Shown here: positions 1 to 6,731 of the stretch, one piece after another | Layout of the letters: every line of letters starts with the position of its first letter | Numbering within the stretch: the stretch's first letter is position 1 | Origin: Bacteroidales bacterium UBA1204 | GTDB lineage: Bacteria; Bacteroidota; Bacteroidia; Bacteroidales; F082 | Reading direction: 5' to 3' | DNA length: 19,755 bases | Assembly (NCBI GenBank): GCA_002310075.1 | Contig: DBXU01000180.1 | Coordinates: 2,997 to 22,751 of the forward strand | Translations under genes and position numbers: made by a program | The notes under the pieces: model-generated | Database searches by the model: none | What the model saw: the letters and a program-made list of their open reading frames with translations, nothing else | Told to the model about the DNA's origin: nothing

Positions 1-479
1 CCTTTGTTGCCCCAGAGAACCAAAGCCAAAAACAAGCCCATGCATAATATGGGCAGAATGACGACAGTCCATAATGTAATTTTGGTCTTCTTTTCCTCCG
101 ATAGCCCTTTCTTTTCTTGGTGTTCGGCGAATTCAACACCATCAAGTTCTCCTCTTCTACGCCCGAAGCCATTGTATTTCCACATGGCGATAAACAAGGG
201 GATCATCATGGCTAAAACCAGTGCTATCATTACATTTGCAGTCATCATCTCGTCAATGACTTTGGTCATGGAGAGCGCGGCTGTGACAATCAACAGAAAA
301 CCCGTCACGCCAAAGGTGATGGCCACAGCTTTTTTCAGGCCTTCGATGTCGACCAATGCTTTTCGCTCAGGCGACATGCCCCCGTATGGATTAATCAGAT
401 TCGGATAACGGTAGCACAGCAAGCCTGACACGATAAGCAGCAGGCCTAGCCCTAAATTGATATAATCGATGATTTCCAT
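1..479 (-). CDS. DUF3784-like small membrane protein (C-terminus cut by window edge)
   Basis: The frame opens with ATG at 479, reads MEIIDYINLGLGLLL, and runs off the left edge, so 159 residues are visible. There is an N-terminal membrane segment (about residues 5-22), then a soluble loop with YPNLINPYGGMSPERKALVDIEGL, then two closely spaced hydrophobic segments (about 50-70 and 80-98). A charged stretch rich in E and K follows, then another hydrophobic segment at the visible end. The loop, with YPNLI followed by MSxERKxxVDIxGL, resembles DUF3784 small membrane proteins, which have no firm function. The start lies two bases after the stop of the gene upstream, so the two are surely cotranscribed. 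The family call comes from recalled pattern only; the membrane topology is plain in the sequence. Confidence 0.7.
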   Translation of the reverse strand, partial: MEIIDYINLGLGLLLIVSGLLCYRYPNLINPYGGMSPERKALVDIEGLKKAVAITFGVTGFLLIVTAALSMTKVIDEMMTANVMIALVLAMMIPLFIAMWKYNGFGRRRGELDGVEFAEHQEKKGLSEEKKTKITLWTVVILPILCMGLFLALVLWGNK

Positions 480-481
480 AA

Positions 482-1246
482 TTACAAAGTTACTAATTTT
501 TCTCCAATTATTGGTTTCAATTCTTCAATCAATTGCTCGGTTTCAGACGCTGTCTTCCGATTGACGAAAATGACGCCAGCATGTGTATACATTTGTAAAT
601 AAGGTGCCTCCTTCCCCAATATGTAAAACTTGGCGTCGGAGCCATCCTTCAATCGGAACTCGCCTTTCTTGCTACGAGTAATACTGTATCCAGCTTTACA
701 ATACTTGGTTTTAGGCAACTCCGTAATCACCTTGACCGAGTCAATGCCTTGGTAAGGCATCTCAATGCCATAGTCGCCTTCGATGGCGAAGGTTTCGGGG
801 AGCACTTCCACCTTGCTGCTCTTGTACGACATGGAACCTCCAATCACCACACCAAAAAACAACACTGCAAACAACACCCATTTCCATGCATCTATTTTAC
901 CTGTGACTCTTTGCTTGGCATACAGAAACATGGCTCCTGAAACGAATGTCGCAAACAGCATGAAATAAGCAACATTGATGCCGAAAGCCAATCCCATCAA
1001 CCCAGGAATGACGAACAACACGCCCGTCACGAGATAGTTGATGAAGTAAAGCCGCTGCAATTCAGGGTTGTCAGCCAATTCAACATAGTATTTGGACTTC
1101 CATCCTTTCGCAGAGAATGGCTCCCGATTCCATAGCGAAACGAGTCGGAAAGGTTTCCTAATGCGCACACTGTCGGGAACATACCTGATACGGAAGGCAT
1201 TCAGTATCAAGATAAAACCTATTGCTATGCTGATGAGATTGCTCAT
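482..1246 (-). CDS. Membrane protein with three or four N-terminal helices and a soluble C-terminal domain
   Basis: A 254-residue protein starting at ATG 1246 and ending in TAA. Hydrophobic segments lie near residues 3-18, 68-88, 90-108 and 122-140, and a soluble domain fills about 145-254. The soluble part has alternating strand-like segments (YGIEMPYQGIDSVKVI, GEFRLKDGSDAKFYI, AGVIFVNRKTASETEQLIEEL). This pattern resembles small PH-like domains found at the C-terminus of some DUF3784-type membrane proteins, but no catalytic motif is visible. The stop is two bases before the start of the DUF3784-like gene, so the pair form an operon. The SPFH gene lies 170 bases upstream on the same strand with a palindromic repeat between them. 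I saw no clear TAnnTTTG promoter just upstream, so readthrough from the SPFH gene is possible. Function unknown. Confidence 0.75.
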   Translation of the reverse strand: MSNLISIAIGFILILNAFRIRYVPDSVRIRKPFRLVSLWNREPFSAKGWKSKYYVELADNPELQRLYFINYLVTGVLFVIPGLMGLAFGINVAYFMLFATFVSGAMFLYAKQRVTGKIDAWKWVLFAVLFFGVVIGGSMSYKSSKVEVLPETFAIEGDYGIEMPYQGIDSVKVITELPKTKYCKAGYSITRSKKGEFRLKDGSDAKFYILGKEAPYLQMYTHAGVIFVNRKTASETEQLIEELKPIIGEKLVTL

Positions 1247-1312
1247 TATTTGGTAATGATTAATACTATTGATATTGTGTCCATTGTTTTCCTTATTATG
1301 ATAGTTTTTCCA

Positions 1313-1406
1313 CGCTTTGCGTCATTGCGAGGAACGAAGCGACCCAGACAACAAGCATCCTTTTTGGATTGCTTCGTCGTGCCTTCTCGCAAAATGACGC
1401 GAAGCG
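1313..1406. repeat. 94-base imperfect palindromic interspersed repeat
   Basis: The left part (1313-1345) contains GCGTCATTGCGAGGAACG and the right part (1369-1406) contains the near-complement CTCGCAAAATGACGC. The inner arms AAGCATCC and GGATTGCTT flank a TTTTT loop near 1360-1366. The whole folds as one long interrupted hairpin. The GTCATTGCGAGGAACGAAG core and GATTGCTTCGTCG partner are familiar from short interspersed palindromic repeats found in many copies in several bacterial phyla. The element sits between the SPFH stop and the next start on the same strand. It has no coding capacity and could form a structured RNA that alters mRNA stability or readthrough. Confidence 0.8.
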
Positions 1407-1416
1407 GCAGTCCGAA

Positions 1417-2358
1417 TTAGTATAGACTACCCGTATTGACTACCGGCTGGGCCGACTCGTCGGCGCAGAGCACCACCATCAGGTTGCTCACCATGGAGGC
1501 CTTGCGTTCCTCGTCGAGTTCGACGACACCTTCGTCCTTCAGCTTATCCAAGGCCATCTTGACCATCGAGACGGCACCTTCAACAATCTTCTCACGGGCC
1601 GAGATGATGGCGGCAGCCTGCTGACGGCGTAGCATCACCGCGGCAATCTCAGGCGAATAAGCCAGATAGTTGATACGTGCCTCAAGCACTTCCAATCCTG
1701 ACATACTCAGACGCTCGTTGAGTTTGGACAGCAACACCTCATTGATTTCGGCACCGCCCGAACGCAGGGTCAGCTCATCGGCTTCGGCCTCGTTCTCATC
1801 GTAAGCGTACATGCCTGCCACCTCACGCAAGGCGGCGTCGCTTTGCACCTTGATGAAGCTCTCAAAAGCCTTCATGCGGCTAGAGACCGCCACGGGAGCC
1901 GTACCCGAGCCACCACTTGCCATCGTCTGCGAGTCGATCTCAAACATGGCTTTGTAGGTATCCTTCAGACGCCATACCAAAATCTGTCCGATCATGATGG
2001 GATTACCTGTCTTGTCGTTCACCTTGATGTTGTCAGGATTGAGGTTGCGGGCACGCAACGAGACCTTCTTGGAGGTCATGAAGGGATTGACCCAGTGAAA
2101 ACCCGTCTTGGTGAAGGTGCCTTTGTACTTTCCGAAAAACAACATCACCATGGCCTCGTTGGGCTCCAGCTTTCTGAAGCCAATGGGCAGGATGCAAGCC
2201 AGCAATATGCCAATGACGAAAAGCAGTGGCGAAGCAAACACACCTTGTGCAAAAGCAATTAAGCCCCAAATGCTCAGGGCAATGATAGCTAATTCAACGA
2301 ACAATGCGACGAAACCGTTCATCGCAAAACCTTTAAATTCAAATTCTTTGTTTTCCAT
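1417..2358 (-). CDS. SPFH/band 7 (stomatin-like) membrane protein
   Basis: A 313-residue protein starting at ATG 2358. Two adjacent hydrophobic segments (about residues 15-37 and 42-59) precede a band 7 domain with FRKLEPNEAMVMLFFGKYKGT and a following GFHWVNPF, typical of stomatin/SPFH proteins. The middle carries VSLRARNLNPDNIKVND and GNPIMIGQILVWRL, the usual strands of the fold. A charged helix (about 235-285, RRQQAAAIISAREKIVEG) matches the oligomerising coiled coil, and the protein ends VVNTGSLY. The family forms large ring-shaped membrane assemblies and often works with membrane proteases. No protease is fused or directly adjacent in the operon, though an M48 peptidase lipoprotein is divergently transcribed next to it. 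Transcription probably starts at the box at 2403-2410. The family assignment is firm; the role in this cell is not. Confidence 0.92.
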   Translation of the reverse strand: MENKEFEFKGFAMNGFVALFVELAIIALSIWGLIAFAQGVFASPLLFVIGILLACILPIGFRKLEPNEAMVMLFFGKYKGTFTKTGFHWVNPFMTSKKVSLRARNLNPDNIKVNDKTGNPIMIGQILVWRLKDTYKAMFEIDSQTMASGGSGTAPVAVSSRMKAFESFIKVQSDAALREVAGMYAYDENEAEADELTLRSGGAEINEVLLSKLNERLSMSGLEVLEARINYLAYSPEIAAVMLRRQQAAAIISAREKIVEGAVSMVKMALDKLKDEGVVELDEERKASMVSNLMVVLCADESAQPVVNTGSLY

Positions 2359-2402
2359 AGTTTTTAATTTTATGATATTATTTTGATATCGTTTTGATGT
2401 GG

Positions 2403-2410
2403 CAAAAATA
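2403..2410 (-). promoter_or_regulatory. Predicted -7 box of the SPFH gene
   Basis: The minus strand reads TATTTTTG, an exact match to the Bacteroidota -7 consensus TAnnTTTG, about 44 bases before the SPFH start. A TTG lies 18 bases further upstream, a plausible -33 element. The box sits back to back with the promoter of the M48 gene. Confidence 0.65.
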
Positions 2411-2448
2411 CATTAATTTTGGAACATGCAAGAAAAAAATGAACTTTT

Positions 2449-2481
2449 TTTGAAAAATTTTCTTTTTATGCATTATTTTTG
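2449..2481 (+). promoter_or_regulatory. Predicted promoter of the M48 lipoprotein gene
   Basis: TTTG at 2449-2452 and TATTTTTG at 2474-2481 are separated by 21 bases and match the Bacteroidota -33/-7 consensus. Transcription should start near 2486-2488, giving a leader of about 33 bases before the ATG at 2520. This is the best two-part promoter in the window. Confidence 0.7.
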
Positions 2482-2519
2482 CAGTGATAATAAAGGAACA
2501 AATTCAAAACTATATCAAT

Positions 2520-3386
2520 ATGAAGAAGTTAGCATTACTTTGTGCAGTGGTCATCACCATGGCGAGCTGCAGTACTATGAAAGTGGTCGATCCGAATGCG
2601 GCCGTCAATGCCGGCGCGGCAGCCGTCCAAGCCTTGACTATCAGCGATGCACAGGTTGCACAATTGTGCGCTCAGTACATGACCGAGTCGGACGGACAAA
2701 ACACCGTGCTGCCTGCCAGCAACGATTATGCCCAACGCCTTGACCGCATCATGGCCCGTTTCAAAAACATCAAGGACTTGAACCTTAACTACAAGGTGTA
2801 CCAGTCGAATACGGTCAATGCCTTTGCCAGTGGAGACGGCAGCGTACGCGTATACACAGGTCTGATGGATGCCATGAACGACGACGAGGTTTTTGCTGTC
2901 ATCGGCCATGAGTTGGGTCACCTTATTAATAAGGACGTTCGCGATGCCTACCGCGCCGCCTATCTTGTGGTGGCAGCCCGTTACGGCATCGCGGCAGTCA
3001 ACACGACCGCCGGTGCCCTTTCTACCGGTTTTCTTGGCGACCTTGGCCAGCAGTTGGCACAAAACGCCTATTCGCGTCGTCAAGAGACACAAGCTGACGA
3101 GACTGCTTTCCAATTCTGCGTCACCAATGGCGTAGACCCTTACGCCATGTACCATGCACTAAACGTGTTAATCCGTCTTAGTGGCGAAAACAGCCAGCAA
3201 AGCAAGATTGCCGAATTGCTTTCCACCCACCCCAACACCCACAAACGCGCCGCCCACATCAAAGAAATGGCTGAATCTGCCGGATACAAGATGACGACTC
3301 CCAATACCACCAATACGGGATCGAAACCTTCCAACGGCACCACGACAAAACCCAAGGCAACGCCTAAACTAAAAATGGGTAATTAA
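2520..3386 (+). CDS. M48 family zinc metallopeptidase lipoprotein
   Basis: A 288-residue exported peptidase. I place the start at ATG 2520 because it gives a compact lipoprotein signal (MKKLALLCAVVITMASC, lipidated Cys at residue 17); the frame is open 12 codons further upstream, but that extension would bury the signal. The zinc site is HELGH (His130, Glu131, His134), and QETQAD supplies the third ligand (Glu189), as in M48 enzymes of the BepA/LoiP/Oma1 type. The segment before HELGH (NAFASGDGSVRVYTGLMDAM) is also standard for the family. The C-terminus is a low-complexity tail rich in T, N, K and P. Such proteins degrade or chaperone misfolded envelope proteins at the outer membrane. It has its own promoter and ends in a strong terminator, so it is probably monocistronic. 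Confidence 0.93.
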   Translation: MKKLALLCAVVITMASCSTMKVVDPNAAVNAGAAAVQALTISDAQVAQLCAQYMTESDGQNTVLPASNDYAQRLDRIMARFKNIKDLNLNYKVYQSNTVNAFASGDGSVRVYTGLMDAMNDDEVFAVIGHELGHLINKDVRDAYRAAYLVVAARYGIAAVNTTAGALSTGFLGDLGQQLAQNAYSRRQETQADETAFQFCVTNGVDPYAMYHALNVLIRLSGENSQQSKIAELLSTHPNTHKRAAHIKEMAESAGYKMTTPNTTNTGSKPSNGTTTKPKATPKLKMGN

Positions 3387-3400
3387 AAGGGAATTAAAGA

Positions 3401-3428
3401 AAAAGCCGAGCATCATCTCGGCTTTTTT
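3401..3428. terminator. Bidirectional intrinsic terminator between convergent genes
   Basis: AAAAGCCGAG, loop CATCAT, CTCGGCTTTTTT: a perfect GC-rich stem with an A run on one side and a T run on the other, so it can work in both directions. It lies 15 bases after the M48 stop and touches the murD2 stop codon, and so closes both units. Confidence 0.92.
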
Positions 3429-4726
3429 CATTTTCTGACAAAGGCTTTCGCCAAAGATTTGAATTTCTTCCCTCGTTCCTCGAAGTTTTTATATTGATCA
3501 TAACTGGAGGCTGCTGGAGACAAAAGGCAAACATCGCCCGGTTTGGCATGGACAGCCATGTAGGCGAAGGCCTCTTCCATGCTGGCATAGGTAATCATGG
3601 TCGGCCCTTCGATGCTTCGACTTTGCTCAGCAACTTCGAGTTCAGGGACCTTCGCCATTAATTCCATCATCCGCTCCCCTGCTTTTCCTGTGAAAAGCAA
3701 ATGTGGAACTGGATGTTTCTTAAGGAAATCCGACAAGGGCTGGTAATCGATGCCGCGGTCGAATCCGCCGAGCAACAGGAAATCAACACGTCCCAAAGCC
3801 TGGCATGCCGAAATAGCCGCCTGCGGAATAGTTGAGATGCTGTCGTTGACAAAAGCCACACCGTCGAAGGTACCTACTGGCTCTAAACGATGCTCCAATG
3901 GCTTAAAGGTGTAAAGATATGGTATCAGTTCCCGATAATCCACACCATAGGCATCACATGCCAACAGAGCCGCCTTGACATTCATGTAATTGTGCTCGCC
4001 TTTCAAAGGCAAGGCAGTGCGGTCAACGTTGTCGTCAAAGTCAAACAAGGAAAAGACCTTGCTGTTGACAAAGAGATTCAAAGTGTCGTTCAGCAAGGAA
4101 TCATGGATGACAGCCGTATCTCCATCCCCCATATAGCGTATAAGGTTAAGCTTTGCGGTCTTATAACATTCCATGGTGCCAAAATGGTCGAGATGCTCCT
4201 CAAACACGTTGAGCAACACACCAACATGGGGACTGTTGTGCACGTATTCCAATTGATGAGCCGACAGCTCATACACGACGATGCTCTCAGGCTTGATGTC
4301 TTCTATCACGTCGAAGCATGGAATGCCTATGTTGCCCGTCAAGATGGCGTCGCGACCCGAGGATTTCAGCAGATGATAGATAAGGGTCGTGGTGGTGCTC
4401 TTGCCCTTGGTACCCGTGATACCGATGGTCTGGCCACGGAATTGGCTCAAGAACAAGTCGGTCTGCGAGGTGATTGCCACGCCTTTTGTATCGAAGTCCT
4501 TGAGCGAAATGCCCGGCGTCTTGATGACGATGTCGTAGTCATACATCGCCTCAAGATAATGATTTCCGTAGTGTTTCACACCATCCATCTCGTTCTTGTC
4601 GGCCACCGCAACCTCGGCATCAGGCAAATATTTATTCAGAAAACGCAAGGTCGACCTACCCTCACGCCCAAAGCCTAGGACAAGTAGGCGTTTCCCACGT
4701 AATCTATTCAGTATAAGGTCAAACAT
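3428..4726 (-). CDS. murD2: UDP-N-acetylmuramoyl-L-alanine--L-glutamate ligase (MurD2-type Mur ligase)
   Basis: A 432-residue cytoplasmic Mur ligase. Visible motifs are an N-terminal Rossmann segment (LLVLGFGREGRSTLRF, residues 14-29), the ATP loop GTKGKST (105-111), NVFEEHLDHFG (173-183), HNYMN (245-249), PLEHRLE (276-282), NDSIST (294-299) and SPAASSYDQYKNFEERG (403-419). Classical MurD usually has NDSKAT where this protein has NDSIST, which I associate with MurD2 proteins that add L-Glu rather than D-Glu to UDP-MurNAc-L-Ala. The decisive clue is the overlapping upstream gene, which reads as the epimerase MurL. Residues 365-375 (VAEQSRSIEGP) come from a repeat also present in MurL. The start ATG 4726 lies inside the last codons of murL (8-base overlap), implying translational coupling. 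Mur ligase membership is certain. L-Glu specificity is inferred from neighbour and motif; plain MurD is the alternative. Confidence 0.85.
   Translation of the reverse strand: MFDLILNRLRGKRLLVLGFGREGRSTLRFLNKYLPDAEVAVADKNEMDGVKHYGNHYLEAMYDYDIVIKTPGISLKDFDTKGVAITSQTDLFLSQFRGQTIGITGTKGKSTTTTLIYHLLKSSGRDAILTGNIGIPCFDVIEDIKPESIVVYELSAHQLEYVHNSPHVGVLLNVFEEHLDHFGTMECYKTAKLNLIRYMGDGDTAVIHDSLLNDTLNLFVNSKVFSLFDFDDNVDRTALPLKGEHNYMNVKAALLACDAYGVDYRELIPYLYTFKPLEHRLEPVGTFDGVAFVNDSISTIPQAAISACQALGRVDFLLLGGFDRGIDYQPLSDFLKKHPVPHLLFTGKAGERMMELMAKVPELEVAEQSRSIEGPTMITYASMEEAFAYMAVHAKPGDVCLLSPAASSYDQYKNFEERGKKFKSLAKAFVRK
3601..3634 (-). repeat. 34-base in-frame repeat, copy 1 (inside murD2)
   Basis: This stretch is identical over 34 bases to 4808-4841. 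Read with the gene it contains TGCTGAGCAAAGTCGAAG and encodes VAEQSRSIEGP (residues 365-375). The preceding codons are also similar between copies (ELE here, ESE in murL). The TTGCTGAGCAA and TCGAAGCATCGA parts are near-palindromic. It falls in the C-terminal Mur ligase domain, just before a strand-like segment, where a surface loop would be tolerated. Confidence 0.88.
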
Positions 4727-6068
4727 GGAGACGGCTTTTCAGGATTTGTTCAAATTGAAGCGGTAAAAAATGATCGTTGCTAAAACGGCTGAGGATTTCT
4801 TCTACGCTCGGCCCTTCGATGCTTCGACTTTGCTCAGCAACCTCAGACTCAGATGCCTTTGCGGTAGCATTAATACAAGCTCGCACTTCCTCTACGGTGC
4901 CAACGCATTCAAAAGGCTTAACGGCAGCTGTGCCATTCAACTCCTCAAAGATTGGACGCAGGCTCTCGTCGGCCATAAGGTCCTTGCCGAAGATGGCCAC
5001 CAGCTTGTCCTTAGACAAAAACGGCGAAAGGATAATCCATGTGAAGAGACACTTGGGGCACTTGCCGCACCATGAATCGGTCTTGCTGCCGGCATTGCAG
5101 CTCCGGAACACGGGATGATAAGCCTCGCACTCGGAAAACAACTTTGCGATCTGCAACTCACTCAAAGGACGCAGGAAGCTGAAATACTGCACCTCATCAT
5201 TGAGATTCTCAGCCACATAGCTTCTGAAGTCGCTTTCAAACTCGATGGATTTGCTGTACTGATGGTTGATGTTCGTTCCTGGCACCGTCGACTCGTTGGC
5301 GCTGTTTTCGTTCGACAGAGCAATGTACTTTGAACGACTACCGAAAGCCACCAAAATGCTGATGAATGCCAGCAATGCAGAAAAAGGCGTATGGCCATTG
5401 AGATAGCCTTCAGCGTTGAGTTGCAGCATGGTCGGGTCAAGGGTGCGGTTTATGACGATGAATTCGTCTTCCTTATACCCTGCCGTCTTCACGCAATTCA
5501 AAGTCGCGCCACGAGGGTTCACAATCAAAGGAATAACAGGCATTTCGTTGCGCAAACACTCTAAAGTGACCACCGAGTCTTTGCCTCCTCCAACCGGCAC
5601 AAGGGTTTTATCATCAAATGAAAAAAGCGCTCTCGCAAACGGTTTCTCTCCCACTGATTCCACCTCCATCAAATCCGCTTCTGAAACCGTGATGCCATTA
5701 AGATACATAAACTCTCCTAAGCCATTGTAATAGAGTTTCTTCCAAAATGATTTCTGAGATTCTGTCAACGCAAAGGGCTTCACCACCACTCTTTTCGGGC
5801 AGGCAATCTTCCAATAGCTTACCAATTCCGTCATGCCGATTTGGAAGGCCAAAGCATCCAACTGTTCGGCAGGAATGCCATCCCAGTCTAAAAAAGGCCT
5901 GGCGGGTATCTGTAGCGTCGGGCGGAAACAATAGCGCTCATCAAGGCTGAATTCGAAAGCCAGCGATATAGAGCCTGACTCACGTTTTACCGTCTGTTTC
6001 ACAAAGGTAAAGGTGGAAAACTCACGCCTCAAGGCATCGAACTTGGCTTGATTGTCAGTACGTTTCAC
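4719..6068 (-). CDS. murL: UDP-N-acetyl-alpha-D-muramoyl-L-alanyl-L-glutamate epimerase
   Basis: A 449-residue protein matching the pattern I recall for MurL, which converts the terminal L-Glu of UDP-MurNAc-L-Ala-L-Glu to D-Glu using ATP and Mg2+. Key segments are IGMTELVSYWKIACPKRVVV (77-96), YYNGLGEFMYLNGI (113-126), the PP-loop-like VPVGGGKDSVVTLE (157-170), NRTLDP (207-212), GYLNGHTPFSALLAF (221-235), SNENSANES (252-260), NHQYSKSIEFE (268-278), and a cysteine cluster (Cys324, then CGKCPKC at 334-340) that may bind metal. Residues 410-420 are the shared repeat. The start is probably GTG at 6068; no in-frame ATG exists before conserved sequence, and a nearby ATG (6071-6073) is out of frame and stops at once. 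A TAnnTTTG box lies about 20 bases upstream. The overlap with murD2 supports the assignment. Without that context it could be read as an uncharacterised PP-loop protein. Confidence 0.85.
   Translation of the reverse strand: MKRTDNQAKFDALRREFSTFTFVKQTVKRESGSISLAFEFSLDERYCFRPTLQIPARPFLDWDGIPAEQLDALAFQIGMTELVSYWKIACPKRVVVKPFALTESQKSFWKKLYYNGLGEFMYLNGITVSEADLMEVESVGEKPFARALFSFDDKTLVPVGGGKDSVVTLECLRNEMPVIPLIVNPRGATLNCVKTAGYKEDEFIVINRTLDPTMLQLNAEGYLNGHTPFSALLAFISILVAFGSRSKYIALSNENSANESTVPGTNINHQYSKSIEFESDFRSYVAENLNDEVQYFSFLRPLSELQIAKLFSECEAYHPVFRSCNAGSKTDSWCGKCPKCLFTWIILSPFLSKDKLVAIFGKDLMADESLRPIFEELNGTAAVKPFECVGTVEEVRACINATAKASESEVAEQSRSIEGPSVEEILSRFSNDHFLPLQFEQILKSRLHV
4808..4841 (-). repeat. 34-base in-frame repeat, copy 2 (inside murL)
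   Basis: Identical to 3601-3634 and read in the same frame, giving VAEQSRSIEGP at residues 410-420 of MurL. It lies after the conserved FECVG segment, close to the C-terminus. The surrounding residues (ATAKASESE before, SVEEILSRF after) look like a flexible linker. Confidence 0.88.
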
Positions 6069-6088
6069 GACATGTCTGTTTTATGCGA

Positions 6089-6096
6089 CAAAATTA
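6089..6096 (-). promoter_or_regulatory. murL: Predicted -7 box of the murL-murD2 operon
   Basis: The minus strand reads TAATTTTG, an exact TAnnTTTG match, 20 bases before the GTG start at 6068. A TTTG lies about 23 bases upstream, a little far for a -33 element. The expected leader is only about 15 bases. Confidence 0.6.
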
Positions 6097-6128
6097 CGAA
6101 AACTCACGCGATTATCGCCCAAAAATCC

Positions 6129-6136
6129 TATTTTTG
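6129..6136 (+). promoter_or_regulatory. yqgE: Predicted -7 box of the yqgE/algH gene
   Basis: TATTTTTG matches TAnnTTTG exactly and ends only four bases before the ATG at 6141. Transcription would then start at or next to the start codon, giving a leaderless mRNA. I see no good -33 element. The box is divergent from the murL promoter 33 bases away. Confidence 0.55.
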
Positions 6137-6140
6137 CATT

Positions 6141-6731
6141 ATGGATTTAGCAGAAAAGTTTGTCATACATAGCAATTCGTTAGAACCGAGGCAAGGTAAC
6201 ATCCTGATTTCCGAACCATTAATGAACGACTTCCACTTTGGCCGGTCCGTTGTGCTCCTCATCGACCACATCGAGTCGGAAGGCACTTTTGGCGTCATCA
6301 TCAACAAAAAACTCAATGTCACGGTAAACCAGATTGTAGACGACTTTTCAGATCTCGAGGCCCCCGTTTTCCTCGGCGGCCCAGTAGCCGACGACCAACT
6401 GTTTTTCATCCATACCCTAGGAGACCTCATCCCCGACTCGGCACCCATCATCGATGGGTTGTACTGGGGTGGCGACAATGAGACCTTGAAAACCTTGGTC
6501 AACACAGGCATCGCCAACGAGGACAACGTCCGTTTCTACCTAGGCTATGCAGGTTGGGATTCCGGACAACTTGTTGGCGAACTGGTTAGAAACTCGTGGC
6601 TTGTGGGCAACATCACCGCCGAACAATATATGCACACAATGCCAGAGCACATGTGGCAGGACAGCGTCGACCGGATGAAAGGCCCTTATGAAATGTGGAA
6701 ACGTTTCCCCAAGAACTATGAGGACAACTGA
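6141..6731 (+). CDS. yqgE: YqgE/AlgH family protein (UPF0301)
   Basis: A 196-residue protein beginning MDLAEKFVIHSNSLEPRQGNIL. Family hallmarks are the early GNILISEPLMNDFHFGRSVV, GTFGVIINKK, VFLGGPVADDQLFFIHT, YWGGD, and RFYLGYAGWDSGQLVGEL near the C-terminal third. The family is widespread but has no settled biochemical role; AlgH was first linked to transcription control in Pseudomonas. I chose ATG 6141 over an in-frame start at 6048 because the homology-bearing sequence begins here, and the earlier start would overlap the divergent murL gene and both promoters. The stop TGA directly abuts the stop of the convergent GH3 gene. Confidence 0.93.
   Translation: MDLAEKFVIHSNSLEPRQGNILISEPLMNDFHFGRSVVLLIDHIESEGTFGVIINKKLNVTVNQIVDDFSDLEAPVFLGGPVADDQLFFIHTLGDLIPDSAPIIDGLYWGGDNETLKTLVNTGIANEDNVRFYLGYAGWDSGQLVGELVRNSWLVGNITAEQYMHTMPEHMWQDSVDRMKGPYEMWKRFPKNYEDN

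Noticed and set aside
4..408. Plus-strand open frame at the left edge
   Set aside because: The minus strand has a better gene with membrane segments and a DUF3784-like loop, tightly linked to its upstream neighbour.
2535..3155. Minus-strand open frame of 206 codons opposite the M48 gene
   Set aside because: The M48 gene on the other strand has HELGH, a lipobox, a promoter and a terminator; this frame has none.
3890..4678. Open frame of 262 codons on the plus strand inside murD2
   Set aside because: Antisense to conserved Mur ligase motifs with no promoter or known domain.
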